Source: Ambrosia x helenae (taxonomy: Eukaryota > Streptophyta > Magnoliopsida > Asterales > Asteraceae). From it: DNA of 64,000 nucleotides. The translations under genes were made by a program, and so were the position numbers. Positions 46,003 to 59,300 of this stretch are shown here, piece after piece. Where the stretch lies: the NCBI GenBank assembly GCA_030844895.1, contig JAUTDX010000230.1, positions 124,001-188,000 of the forward strand. The letters are read 5' to 3'. The notes beneath the pieces were generated by a model. The model ran no database searches. It had not been told where the DNA came from and was given only the letters and a program-made list of their open reading frames with translations. Positions within the stretch are counted from its first letter, which is position 1. Each line of letters starts with the position of its first letter.

Positions 46003-48153
46003 TGTAACACCCCAACCGATGGCGGAAACATCGGGATGTCACGTATTGATGATTGTTTCAGTAGCACATGGTATAAATTAAATTTTAAATAATTTATTCA
46101 AAACATAAATATCCAAAATAAAGTGATGTCTAGGAATTCAAATACATGATATCAAATAAGCAACAACTTCAAATAACTTCAAATTATAACTTCATGATAA
46201 ATCCTCATGCAAACTCAAGCCTCAGCTTCATTGTTACCTAAAACATGTTAATTTTGAAAATATTTTTGGGTCAACAATAGTTGGTGAGAATTACCTAGGT
46301 TTTGATAATCGAATAAAAATGTTGTACAATTCAAGTGTCATGGCAAGTCTAGTCCATATGTGAAAACATACTAGAAGTAAATCGAGTGCATAATCAACCC
46401 TTGTGACTGTTATAATGTAGTACATCCCATACGCTCATGGTTCACTCGAATATGTTATGCGATAACAAACACCCACGCTACCTTTGTAGGAGGCACGTAT
46501 CCGGGTGGGATTGTCAGTCCAATAGATCTATCAATGTATACCGTCGGCTGATCAATGTTAATGATTATGCTAGAATGGTGCTTACCCTAGTCATGTTCAA
46601 GACATAATGCAACATAGAAAAAACACATAGACACTTTGATGATTGAATTGCATGTAGAATGTTGTAACATGTTTCACCCCAAAAATGGTGATAAATAGAA
46701 AAGGGGCTATGTAAAACTCACCTTGATTGGACTTGGAAGTATTCAACAATAATCAAGGAGTTAAGCTTGCACCTAATTAAAAGTAATATTTTAGGATGTA
46801 AGTTATGGAGTTTATTAGCATATTAATCGATTCCAACTAGTGACCTTTAGCGAAAACAAGTAAGATTCCAATTTTCGAAATACCCAAACATTTATCTTTA
46901 TTGTCATATTATAAAGAAGTTTGTAAAAGTAAATAATTTATCTTGTTAGTTCATAAGGGTTCATAAAATGCGCATGTACCCATTACATTAGAATTAATGT
47001 AATATCTAGAATATAATAATCCATACTAAATCATACCTTCTCGTTTTATTATTAAAATGACTGTTTTGTTCATTTTCTTATTGTAACTATTGTAAATAAT
47101 TACTTTTAAAATATCAACAGTATCTAATTTGAAAATACATGATATACGATTTCATTTAGAAGTATATAATTGGTTGATTTCTTAAAATTGATGATCCATA
47201 AATACTATTAAATTTAATCAAATAATGTCTTGTATACTAGGTAAAGTATACGTGCTAATACAAGAAATATATTAATTTTACTTATTTTGGTAACAATTGA
47301 TTGAATATGATTAAAGTCAATAGTAAAACTTTATAGGCTAGATTTAAAAAAAATAATAATAAATTATTTATCAAGTCACCATTTCATAGAAATACTAGAA
47401 AATTGATTTCTAGTATTTGTATATAATTAAACATGTAGGAAAACATTAGTAAATATTTTAATACCTCTCTGAAGTAAAATGAAACCCTAAAAAAAATGCG
47501 TCTACAGAAAAACAAGCACGTTGGCTCCGGAACTGTCTTGAGCTCTATGAAAGGTTTCCAAACGTAAAGACGTAGTCAAAGGTTGCTAGTAAGTTGAAGA
47601 TAAGTAGTAATGGTATTATTTTGGTGTTTTGGGTTCGTTTCGGGTTCCCCGGAAACATGAATTCTAACCGGAAATTTGGATCGGACGGTGTCGGGTCAAT
47701 AGTGACAAGATAGTGAAAAGAAACTAGAATAGAAATTTAGAGAGAGTATTAGACTAAAATTTTATTTTGCATATATTTCTTCTCAAAGCAAAGAGTATTT
47801 ATAGGTCTACAAGTAACAACTACCATGAAAGCTAGAGACTAAATTATTGGAACATAACACTCATTACCTTAATTGATTGTGACTCTAAATAAATTAACTT
47901 TGACTCTAAATAAAAATAAAAGATTTGACTCTAAGTAAAAGATAAATGATGCAAAGCACTAATTAAGCCATCCATGTTCAAAATGAAATCATGAGTTGAG
48001 TGGCACATATCAATTACCAATTGTTTTGTATAGTTTTATAATAATGAAAATGACAATTGTAGTAAGTATAATAATTGTAATGATAATGAAATTTAAAATG
48101 AATAAGTTGAATTTTTATTAAAAAATAAATTTGAGAAATTATGTGATGTTACA
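46003..48153 (-). mobile_element. Z element LTR 3 (outer 5' LTR)
   Basis: 2151 bp, with right target duplication AACTT (48154-48158) matching the left one at 34306-34310. It shows more single-base differences from LTR 1 and LTR 2 (for example near 47150, 47390, 47480, 47760) than those show from each other. Confidence 0.92.
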
Positions 48154-48319
48154 AACTTTATAATGGTTTGGCATTTTAGGTACCCAAAAATCTAATAGCC
48201 TGATATTTTCTTTAATATTTCTAGTATCATAGTTATTTTTTTGTAAGCAAAATTTCTTTTTAGAAAATATTCTGGTAGATCCTGGATTAATAAAGACTTC
48301 AAAACTGTTATTAAGCGCC
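48154..48319 (-). mobile_element. Y internal region, unit 1, primer-site end
   Basis: Short non-coding remainder of Y between the Z target duplication and the Y primer binding site. Z therefore inserted about 170 bp from the Y primer site. Confidence 0.8.
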
Positions 48320-48331
48320 GCTCTGATACCA
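48320..48331 (-). other. Primer binding site, tRNA-iMet type (Y)
   Basis: Minus strand TGGTATCAGAGC, two bases inside the Y LTR at 48334. Confidence 0.88.
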
Positions 48332-48333
48332 CC

Positions 48334-49672
48334 TGTAACGACCCTGGCTGACGGAGCCGGGTCGTCGGGTCAGGTTATCGGAGCTACGTAGCGGAACTCA
48401 GGATAATAACAGTCTTTAGTCTTCCAGGATCCACGTCATCATATCTGTTGGGTTACCTGAACACATGCCAAAAATAGTTTCTGTCAACATAAAGTTGGTG
48501 AGGTCGTGTATTTTATAAAGTGAATGGCCAGTTCGTTTATTGATAATTCTTTTATTTAAAATATTCTTTTATAAACATGCTTTACAATTATAACTTCTGG
48601 AGGAGAAAATATATTCTATTATATCAATTCGATTATATGTCAATTCTAATATATTATTCCGATTATATTCTATTGGTTGCCATTCCTATCTATGCTATCA
48701 CTCTGCTTGTGATAAATATAATTATTTCTATCCTCTACTCGGGTAAAACTGGTTCTTGTCCTCTAGTTGGACAAGAAAGGAAATGGCGATACCGTCCAGT
48801 ACTGTCCTTGTCGTTTCTATTACCCCCTTTTTATTATATAACTTTTATTAGTAATCATTCTTTTATGTAAAGCATTATTATGTTTTCTTATAAATGACAT
48901 GTATTCCCCCGAAAACACTTAATAAAACAGTAAAAGTGGGGAGTTCACGATACTCACAGGTTTGCGTTAATCTCTAGCTAATCTTCTTATTACAATTATA
49001 TTTCATATATATATTGATACGTGTTACGCGTGGGACTTGTTAGATTGTAATACTTATGATATATATATATATCATATATATAATTTATATATATAGAATT
49101 CAGTATATATTAGATAGTCCTAAACTCGGGGTTTATTATTGACACGACACGGACATCCTAAATCTAGCTGGCCATTACAGCTTGGCGTTCAAAATATATA
49201 CAGCTGGCCATTACAGCTTGGCACACGAACCTAAAGAACTCTAGACACGAACTTACCCGGATGATGGCTCGGCGGAGCATATTATTATTAACCCGAGTCT
49301 AGTATATCGTCAATATATCAAATTGTGTATATATAAACGTATATATTTTATATATGATTATTATTCTCTTATTATTATTATCAAGTCCGTACGTTATCCG
49401 TATTATATATATTAGTATAATTCTAATAATATTCCTCGTCTAGCTATTGGACCGGGTTCTATTCCGGGTGTTGGCCGAGTCACTGAGTCGACTCGGTAAC
49501 GACTCGTATTCTTCCAATTCAATGATCGGTACCTCACAATCAATATAATCACCGTGTTAATAAATAGATTACAAGTTCGTGACCAATCAACCAATAGGAA
49601 ATAGTAGGGGTGTAAATGACACGTAGCGGCTCGGGATCGGCTCGGTAAAAAGCTCGAACGAGCCGAGCCTTA

Positions 49673-49703
<31 letters not shown>

Positions 49704-51247
49704 TGAAATATGGCTCGATTAGTTATCGAGCCCGAGCTCGAGCCCTAAATACAAAGCTCGATTGGGCTCGCGAGCCTTAACGAGCTAGAGCCCGAACCCG
49801 AGCCCGAGCCTAGGTTACAGCCGAGCCTAAGTTATAGCCTTAACGATTGGCTCGCGAGCCTAAGTTATAGCCGAGCTTTTGCGAGCTCGAGCCGAGCTTT
49901 TGAGCTCGTTTGAGATTCTCAAATCACCTCGAGCCGAGCCGAGCTCGAGCTTTGGATTTTACTAGCGAGCCAAGCTCGAGCTCAAGATTGTAGGCTCGAA
50001 CCGAGCCGAGCTCGAGCTCGAGCTTCACAAAACCTTAACGAGCCCGAGCCGAGCCCAGTCAGGCTCGGGCTCGGCTCGGCTCGTTTACACCCCTAGGAAA
50101 TAGTGACCGAATCTTACCGAATTATTATCGGAACATAATCGGGAGTTGACCGGAAAGTGACCGGAAGTTAACCGAACTTCCGATGGGTACCTTGCAATAA
50201 TTATAACCATCATTAATAATTGATTATAACATCAAGGAACCAAAATAACTAGAAAGAGGCAACCCGAAGCATGATCCAAACATACATAATTGGATCATAA
50301 CCCAATCCATCTTATTATTATCGGTTTAAATACCGTATACACACAATTGGTTATATGGCTACGGGTACAATACCATATTCACAATCACACGTATATGATT
50401 TGAAAGATGATTGGTGGTTCACGAGTACAATTCTGAACAGAAAGATTGATTAAGCCCCGATGACAGTCACCGGATCTTGGTGACTGTCCGTTTTCCTAAA
50501 CACAAGAGAACCCAGTCGAACACATAGGATAACCGAAAGAAGCTTGTAGGTGGTTATTAAGAACTGGTCGGAAACAGAAGAGTGGTTCCGGTTGGTTACC
50601 CAGATTCACAGCAACAGTCACCTTAACCGGTGACTGTTTGATTCCACTAATCAAGAACTCAGAGATGGTTGTAGGTTTTTGATGCTTCGATGATAATTAT
50701 AAAACAGAGGGTTATGGTTCGGTTGGTGGTTATTGGTTACCGGGTTGGGGTTATCGAGTAAAAAGGAGAGAAGGTTGATAGTGCTTACCGGAGAAGTGAA
50801 AGGGGCGGCTGCCGGAGAGGTGACCGGAGGAGGAGGCGGCAGAAGCCGGCCATGGTTCTCTGGTGAGAGGCTTCTTGATCAGAGAGTTTATAATCAAAAC
50901 ACACTTTGTGTGTGTATATAATATGTACAGAGAGAGAGAGCAGCGAGAGATTAAGAGAGAGGGGTTTTTATAGGTAAAGACGAATAGAGGGCGTTTGGCA
51001 ACGGGGATAATAGCTGGGACTCGGGTGTTTGGTAATGGGTATAACAGAAGAACAAAAGGCGTTTGGCAACGAGTTAATAGTGGATAAGGAGCGTTTAACC
51101 AAGATAATAAAAATTTAATAATTATTATCTATATAATCGGTTGAAACGGTTTGTCGCGAGATTCGAACTTGAATATTTTATTAAATAATTGGGTGGTCGG
51201 GTACGACCCGACCCATTTAAGAGACCCGTAACACCTCGGGTGTTACA
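48334..51247 (-). mobile_element. Y element LTR, unit 1/unit 2 junction, with MITE
   Basis: TGTAACGACCC...GGGTGTTACA; about 2.42 kb without the 491-bp MITE. It is the 5' LTR of unit 1 and at the same time the 3' LTR of unit 2, because Y internal sequence resumes at 51248 with a purine tract. Confidence 0.9.
49605..50095. mobile_element. hAT-type MITE
   Basis: Terminal inverted repeats TAGGGGTGTAAA / TTTACACCCCTA and an 8-bp target duplication GGAAATAG (49597-49604, 50096-50103), both as in hAT elements. The empty site is visible in unit 1 near 27770. The body is almost entirely GAGCCCGAGCC-type words in both orientations. Confidence 0.93.
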
Positions 51248-51287
51248 TTCTCCCCCCCCCCCTTAGGAAATTTCGTCCCCGAAATTT
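51248..51287 (-). other. Purine tract and hairpin of Y, unit 2
   Basis: Perfect stem AAATTTCG / CGAAATTT around TCCC at 51268-51287, next to a C-run (purine tract on minus). Confidence 0.72.
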
Positions 51288-51541
51288 GAGTGATCTTGTC
51301 CTTTACACCCTTAATCTATAAGGATGTTACAATTAGAACAAAAATACTTATCATCGAGACAGGATCGGTTCTTATGATTTGCGAGGGGCTCGATCTTGTA
51401 TCAATCCAATATTATATTAGAAATGTCAATCTGTACGACTACATCTTGATCGTATTTCTAATTACGTTTTAACCTTTCTTGCTATAGTCATGTTGTTTCA
51501 GATATATGGATTATCTGTACTATTTCAATATGACTATTAAA
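51288..51541 (-). mobile_element. Y internal region, unit 2, 3' part
   Basis: Non-coding, near-identical to 28967-29220; ends in the W target duplication TTAAA (51537-51541). Confidence 0.85.
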
Positions 51542-54155
51542 TGTCACACCCCGACTTTTCCCTTGTCGGATGCGACGTTTGGTGTCTTTGCCAGCGCAGC
51601 GGAAAGATGCATCTAAGACTCTTATATCCCGAACGCCATTGCTAATCCTCAGTTTTTCATAAAAGAAGCATGTATTCCACCCCGGAAACATTTATAAAAC
51701 AGTAAAAAGTGGGGTTATGAACTCACCTCAATTTCCATGCTAAGCTAGCAAATAAAGTCCAAGCCTCGACCGCTTCCTCGTGCCCTATTACAACAAAGGA
51801 CACCTTAAAGTCTAACACATATAAACCTAGCCTATAATCCGGCTAAAAGGTAGTTTATCCAACTATCTAACTCGTGTGTATAACTCGAGTACTAATATGC
51901 TTTAACTCGACGAACCGATCGTGACTTATCTTACTTATGCGTTAACACACGACATAGCACCCAAGTTGCGCACTTGTCACCATTCGTGTGTACACCACGT
52001 TGGACTAATATTACGAAACGTATAACTTATCCCGAGCCGTAGCTCGTCTTATAATTATATTTAGGAAAATATTCTTTGATGAAAATATAAGTATAGTTAT
52101 TAAAAATCGATTAATAACAATATCGCTTCTTTTCCAATCTTTAAAGGTTTCAAAATATTAACTTTTTGTATAATTCTTTTCTCCAATACGCTGAGCGTTT
52201 TGTAATTCAAAATCGTTAAAATAGAAATGTTTTAGTTACTAAAATCTTTAAAGGTTGACGCAATTGACGCTCAGTAAATAATATGCATTGGTTTGGAAAT
52301 AGCGTTCGACGTTTTTCTTTAAATGTTGCAAGAAATCGTTTGTCAAAAATACTTGAAGATTGTTGATAATGAAATATACAACAAATATCGCCTTCGTTTA
52401 CGCTTATAAATTTTATAAAATTTCGGCAGAGTTTCCTCTGTTTTTGTACAAACCAGGCAACACAAGTCGCCTACAATTTTCCCAAAAATCAATATCAAAC
52501 ACAAATCCACATTTTGTTTATCCGCAATTCCAAATCAGACGAGACTTATACGTTTCGACGCTTTTACATAAACTACACTTATTTGAATAAAGACACGACA
52601 ATGTATATGTATATTATAGTCCAACCAATTTAGTCCGGGGTCCAATAATACCAAGTCACACTTTAAATACTTATCAATAATAATATTGTCGGTTCGTTCG
52701 CGAGACACTATTTATATATATTTATATTTTTATAAAATACAAAGCTTATAAAAATGAAATAATGAAACATGTACGAATTCAAGTATACCGAATCACACGC
52801 GAGTAACCCGAAGCCGCCTCGAACTGCGTGTAGACCGGAACCAAAGTTTGACCAGCTTTGACCGCGCGCTGATCATCCAGAACTGACCCAAGACACTTGA
52901 CCCGAACAAGACCCGAACCGAATCTGACCAGACCTTGACCCGAGCTAACACCCCGAACCAGAAACTAACCCGACCCGAGCCAAACAGATCCCGAGCCACA
53001 ACCGTAACACCAACCATCGGCCACCCCTTCATGAAAGCCCTATCAAAACAGACCTGACCCGAACTAACATCGAGACCCGAGCCTGACTCAAGCATCCAAT
53101 CAAACCAGGAACCAACCAGACCAAACCTTAACATGACCCGGACCCGAGTACCAAGAACCAAACATAACAACCACCTACCGGTCACCACCTTGTCTTGACC
53201 ATAACCAGATTCAGACCGGATTGCCTAACCCGATCATCACCTCCACCTGCAACCACCACCTCCGTCGCCGTCACCTTCCCACCAACTACAACCATAGCCG
53301 GACCCCAAAACCACAACCCGTCACCACTCGAATCTGCAACCCGAGCACCACAGACCCAATAATCCGGGTCTGAAACCACGCGCCACCACTTCCACTGTTT
53401 CGGGCCACTACGAACCACCGGACCAACCACCAAACCCGACACAAACACCACATCTCGAACCCACCATCAAACACAGCCCTCAACTCCTCCGTCTTCGTCA
53501 CCATCTCTAACGAGCTCCAACCCTTCGTCCAGAAACAACCCTGCAGTCACCACCAAACACCTCAAAATCGTGACTTCACCCTATTTCAAACTAAAACAAC
53601 CACCATCAGACCTGTCACCATCGATCTCCGCCGTTTCTGCTCGTTTGGGGTCTAACACCACCGCACAGCCGATCGTTGCCAGAATAACGGTGGGGGGGGG
53701 GGTCCGTGGGTGAGTGTAAAGGTAGAGAGAGAGAGGAAGATCCGGATGAGAGAGAGTAGAGAGAGAGAGAGGGTAGCGGCTGCAGAAAAATGGGAAGGAA
53801 GAAGAAGAATATTAGCTTTTATAGTTAGGGTTAGGGTTAGGTAGGTGTATACCGCGTATCGAACCCGTTTTAAACGTAAACGTCTCGGTTTAGTTTTAGG
53901 CTCGATAATTAATTATAAAAATTAGTCGGTTTTGTTCGAAATACAAAACCGAGCATAAATATAAATATCTTTGATGTCCGACGCGTGTTTTCAGAACACG
54001 CGTTTAAATCGCGTTAATTAAATCGGTCGCAGTTTCGATCGTAAAAACAGTCAGTAAACTTCCGAAACTTAATAATTAGAAATATTTAAAATAAATATTT
54101 AATTTTTAATAATAAAAATCACGTCGGTGTAGATCGGAAATTGCCGGGTGTCACA
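51542..54155 (-). mobile_element. W element 3' LTR
   Basis: Plus strand TGTCACACCCCGAC...GGGTGTCACA, 2614 bp. Left target duplication TTAAA. A stretch at about 52790-53680 is unusually rich in ACCCGA words and gives long spurious minus-strand frames. A G-run (near 53692), GA repeats (53724-53773) and a short TTAGGG-like triplet (near 53825) are present. Confidence 0.88.
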
Positions 54156-54192
54156 TCCTCCCCATGTTACAGAAATTTTGTCCTCAAAATTT
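54156..54192 (-). other. Purine tract and hairpin of W
   Basis: Perfect stem AAATTTTG / CAAAATTT around TCCT at 54173-54192, with a purine tract on the minus strand next to the LTR. Confidence 0.72.
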
Positions 54193-55904
54193 GAGGTAGG
54201 ATATCATCCAAGAACCAACGGTAGTACAACAAAAATAGTCAACGGACTTGCCGGTACGAATGACACGAGATAAAGTTTCAGAATCAACTGAATGCAAAGT
54301 GTAAACAATAACTTTGTCAACAAATACTATTGGCGCACCTCAAACGAAGCAACTAGTGCACCAACTTTTCATTACATACCACAAGGTGTGTCTGCATCTA
54401 AGGCAATAACAAACACGTTGATGAAAGTGAGACATGTCAATAAAAATCATTCATTATTCCAAGTAGATTGAATATTCACCGCAAGGTGCTGTATCAAATT
54501 CCAACAATTCGATTTAACTGAAATGTCGACTTTAAAGAAACTCATCGACGAAGTATCAAAGGATTCATTGCCCACAATGGCCTGACACATCAAGATTAGA
54601 AAACAAGCATTACGAGCAACGTAATGATAAAACAAATCACTAATGAAACAATTGTTTGATGCGAAGCCCTACAATGGACCTTCACAGGTTTAAAGAATTC
54701 AAGCATATAACAATTGACACGTGTACAAAAGGCGTGTCTAATTTGGTGAAAAGAATAAGGAATCAACAAAAAAAAAAAAAAAAATTCCTTTATGATTGAA
54801 TGTTGAAGGCCACGAATACAAAAGAAGAGAGATGTAGATCGTACTCAAAAAGATATAACTAGGTTCTACGACATGAACCTTAGAAGTTCAAGAAACAAGA
54901 TCATCAAGATCTTAAACTGGTTTAAGAAAAGCAAGGTCGCGAGTGACACGAACAGGGGAGAATCGACAATCACGTGCGTGACAACAAAAGAATGAAACAC
55001 CCTTATCCATTATTTATATATATAAATATATATACAACAACACATAGGATACCCTCATGATAGAATTTCTTAGAACTATCAGGTGCCTGTAAATTTGCAA
55101 TAACGTGACGTCTACGTTATCAAAAATTTACCTCACCAGATCATCCTATTAACCTCCATCATAAGTTGTATCACGAGCACTCGTCACATTCATATAATAA
55201 CACGTATATATATACAACATAATATAATGTTCGTCGTGTGCGCCACCTTTCCGAGTGCTCTTCCCGTCCGCATTCCCGCTTCTCAGCATCATCAGCAAAA
55301 CGAGGTGCCTCATCAAGACGCCTTCGGCCCAACCCGACCTTGATGACATAGCATACTCCGAACCAGGGATGTGAGACCGCAGATGCTGCAACGATCCCTT
55401 TGCCAACTCGTCCAACTAACGCGACACGTGTGAGCGTTCTAGATACGTCCAAGCTTGAGTCGACAACCATTGGCGATACGTACTATATATACTTTAAGTA
55501 AATGCACACAGTATATAAACAAGTAAGTTGTTTCACATACCAAGAAACAATGACTCAGCTAACTCTATGTGAATAACCGCTCTGAAGTCTAAAACGATGA
55601 CTCGCCAGTCACCAGTGAGGTATGCCTAACCACCACGTGTTATTATCCTTTCTATATACCACTATAGAAAAAATACCGACTTCCTATTCACATAAGAAAA
55701 ATAGATGTTCCTTGCGCCGAAGGAATGCACGCTGAGCTAGTGTGATACACTAATAGTCACGTAACATACTTGGCAACGGTTGGAATTCCAGTTCCTAGGC
55801 GTTCATACTAAATATCATGTCTTAGAAATTTTGGTCCCAACTTCAAAACAAACTCAGGTTAAAGCCTAGATATCTACCCAGACACCTAGTTCGCTAAAAC
55901 CTAT
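54193..55904 (-). mobile_element. W internal region (non-coding)
   Basis: About 1.7 kb without any recognisable retroelement protein; a non-autonomous element. An A-run of about 16 at 54769. Confidence 0.8.
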
Positions 55905-55917
55905 GGCTCTGATACCA
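55905..55917 (-). other. Primer binding site, tRNA-iMet type (W)
   Basis: TGGTATCAGAGCC on the minus strand, three bases inside the LTR boundary at 55921. Confidence 0.9.
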
Positions 55918-55920
55918 AAC

Positions 55921-56316
55921 TGTCACACCCCGACTTTTCCCTCGTCGGTTGCGACGTTTGGTGCCTTTGCCAGCGCAGCGGAAAGATGCATCTAAGACTC
56001 TTATATCCTGAACGCCAATGCTAACCCTCTAGGATCCCCGATCCCAATATGCCGACTACTCCAACCGTGCCGTTACCAAAGTTTAAACCTGAAAGACAAA
56101 CTTATGAACTCACCAGCTTTATGTTGACTTTTTAAGTATGTCTTTCAGGTTTAAACTTTGGTAACGGCACGGTTGGAGTAGTCGGCATATTGGGATCGGG
56201 GATCCTAGAGGGTTAGCAATGGCGTTCAGGATATAAGAGTCTTAGATGCATCTTTCCGCTGCGCTGGCAAAGGCACCAAACGTCGCAACCAACGAGGGAA
56301 AAGTCGGGGTGTGACA
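55921..56316. repeat. Palindromic 5' LTR of W
   Basis: Instead of a 2.6-kb LTR there are two inverted 178-bp arms (55921-56098 and 56139-56316) with a 40-base loop. I count two mismatches between arms. Each arm begins as the U5 end of the W LTR does. The right edge carries the target duplication TTAAA (56317-56321). Confidence 0.93.
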
Positions 56317-59300
56317 TTAAAGGTTTTCATATTGATACTATATTTTCATCGTTTGATATTCGGATTCATTTACAATGATGGATTCTAGATAGTTCTTAAG
56401 AGATAGAAACGGAAGTCCCTTCATTTTCACGACTTGAACGGGATCCGAGCTACTACCTTTTTATTCGAACTTTAGAATTTACCATCATTGTAATTTTGAT
56501 TCTTAAAGAGTAGGAATAACCTTTGGTAACTAACGGATTATTTCTTACAAATTCTATCCTTTAAGTTCTATCTATATCGATGTAATATAGTTGATCTCTA
56601 GGTTATCTCTATTCGTGGATATACTTAGGAGGTTTCTCAGATCATTAGACGTATCTTATCTGAAGTCTAAAGGTACCGGAAAAGACTAATTGAATTTGTT
56701 GAATTACACGGTTTCAACAATTTCTTTTCATTATCTTGATCTATTGGTCATTGAGATTTCTCTTAAATCATCTATAATAATCTTACTGACTATTTCATTG
56801 ATGATTGACTGCATTGTATCTAATACATATTATTTGACTTTTCTTATTGTATTATCGTGAATGAGATCTTTCACAATTCTACAGTCAATATATGTAAATT
56901 TATCTTTATAGTCTTTGAATCTACTTGTAACAATTGTTGTTACGATTCTTTGACTTTAAGATTCTTATGGCAATGCATCAATTATTCTTTCTCAAAATCA
57001 TGATTATCATTCGGGATTAATATACTTATTGCATTAACTATTTCCATAAAATTCTTTCTTAATTCTAGTTCGGGATTCGTTGACACTCTCGATAAAATAT
57101 TCTTTATAATTTTCTAGTTGTTTTTATACTACTTATATTTTTATCTGATAATTTCTTTTAATGTTTATATTCTTATAATATTTTCTTTTGGTATATCGGA
57201 TGCCTTTTAATATTATTTGGCACTTCAATTGCCTTCTCGTGATATATGGCATTTCCCATGCCTTTTTATTATTTAGACATATCGGATGTCTTTTCAAATT
57301 ATAATTCTTTTTATGGTCGATTTATATTCTTTTATATCCAACTTATTATAAGCGAAGCTTATTTCATCGGGATATTTGTATAGATAGTTCTTGTCAGAAC
57401 AGTGATTTCTTAAATGATCTCTCACAGCCTTTAACTTAGAACAGGAATTCCGTCATTCTTTGGCCAGAGAGTTTCACTGGAAAAATGAGCATAATTCTAT
57501 TCATTTTTCGTTTTCATTTCGATTATACCTTGCGAATCTCTACGCGATTCCGCTTGGTATCAATTATATTTTGATATATATATTCGTTATAATTTACTTC
57601 TTTTAATAATTCATTGGATTCTACTATTTCTGGTTTTTGAATCCATATAGATTTTTATCTGTTATATTTTTGGAATTTTAACAATTCTTTCATCACTTTG
57701 TAAATTTCAACTTGGTAACACTTGACCGTTTTACCAATTTGATTGTACTGTAACTCACGTGAGTTTTTATACGAAGTGACTGCGAAGATTTGTTCATAGT
57801 AACATATATCCTTATAAAGAATCCTGTGACTTAGTGGCAATTGTCCGGATATACCTTCTGTAAGGGTCCGAATATCCTTTGCCACAGGGATTGCACATAG
57901 GACATACAACTAGCTTTGGTTGGCAATCAAAATCAATAAATTGATTTCTTTGATTCATAGAATTTAACCAATCGATGGTTTTTATTCTGCGAATATATTC
58001 TTAGTCGTATTCACGAAGGAATTTCAACTATATTGCCAGTTTTGTGGTCGTATTCTCCACATATAAAACGCTGATAATTCAGATTTATATTTCTTCTTCT
58101 TATTTATTTTCTTATTATTTATCTTAATATGTTCGTGACCCAAACATACTATGATCTCGATAAACTCCTACTCGAATGTTCCTGTGCCTGTGGCATTCAT
58201 AATTATGTTTGCAACCATAATTACTATTCCACCTCACCTAACATTCCAGTATTCGTTTATTTTAATCACAATAGGTATGTGTCCTTTACATATTATTTCG
58301 ATATTCTGTTCTTTATTTTCTCTTGGGTTCGAAATTATATATATTTTGGAAGAAAACATGTTGACTCGAGTCTAACGAAATAGACTGTCAATCGTTCAAG
58401 GATTTGATCGCTTCAAAAGATGTCCAATATAACCATCCAATCTTTTTAATCTTTCTGACTTGTTCGTGTCATAGGATTAAGATGGTACTTATATTGTCGC
58501 ATAATCGAGCGAGTAAGAATTCGGTTTCTTTCGATAGATTCCAAAGTATTTCGGTTACGGAATTTCGAGAATAATATTTTTGTTCAAATATTATTTAATT
58601 CTGGAAGGGATCAAGGAGGACATATAACTAGGATTTTTATATAAATACAAAGATGAGTTTAGATTATAAAACGGAATATATATATTATTCATCGTTTTTA
58701 TTGGAATAAATATCGAGAAATTATATAATCGGACATAGATATAAAATTATATTGAAAAGGCTCTTGGTATTTATATATACGAATATTGATTCGATTAATA
58801 AATCTTCATGAAAATAACATTAAATACGGTAGGAAATATGTTTCGGTAAAACGATACAGCCGTGGTTCAATACGATTTTCATATTTCGTAATAAAAAGAA
58901 TTTATAATAACAATATTTAATCAAATACTTGAATTTTCAATAACTGGGTTTCTTATTATGTAATAGAAAATAAGACAAAATAGATTTTCTCAAAATACTG
59001 TGGCCAAATTTTTAAGGTTTAAGCGAATTATACTGAATTATTTAAAAACGTGATAGTCAAATTAAAACAAATTCAGGGGATGTTTTAATAATATAAGGAG
59101 TATCAATAATAGATTTAATAAAAAAAAGAAATTATGGTATTAAAGGATTTTCTCAATCTTATAAATTTGAATAAATCGTTATTTAAAATCGGGGTATATA
59201 TATTTTTAAAAATCAAAATACTGGTTTAGTATAAAAATAGTAATGACTAAGAATAAATTCAATAAACTTTAGAATTATACCGAAAAGATTTAAAACAACT

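Noticed and set aside
52793..53504. Overlapping GC-rich minus-strand frames of 70-130 residues in the W LTR
   Set aside because: They arise from an ACCCGA word-rich stretch open in several frames, with low-complexity Gly/Val/Trp/Arg composition and no domain; they lie wholly inside an LTR.
53823..53845. Telomere-like TTAGGG repeats
   Set aside because: Only about three units, of TTAGGG type and not the plant TTTAGGG, inside the W LTR.
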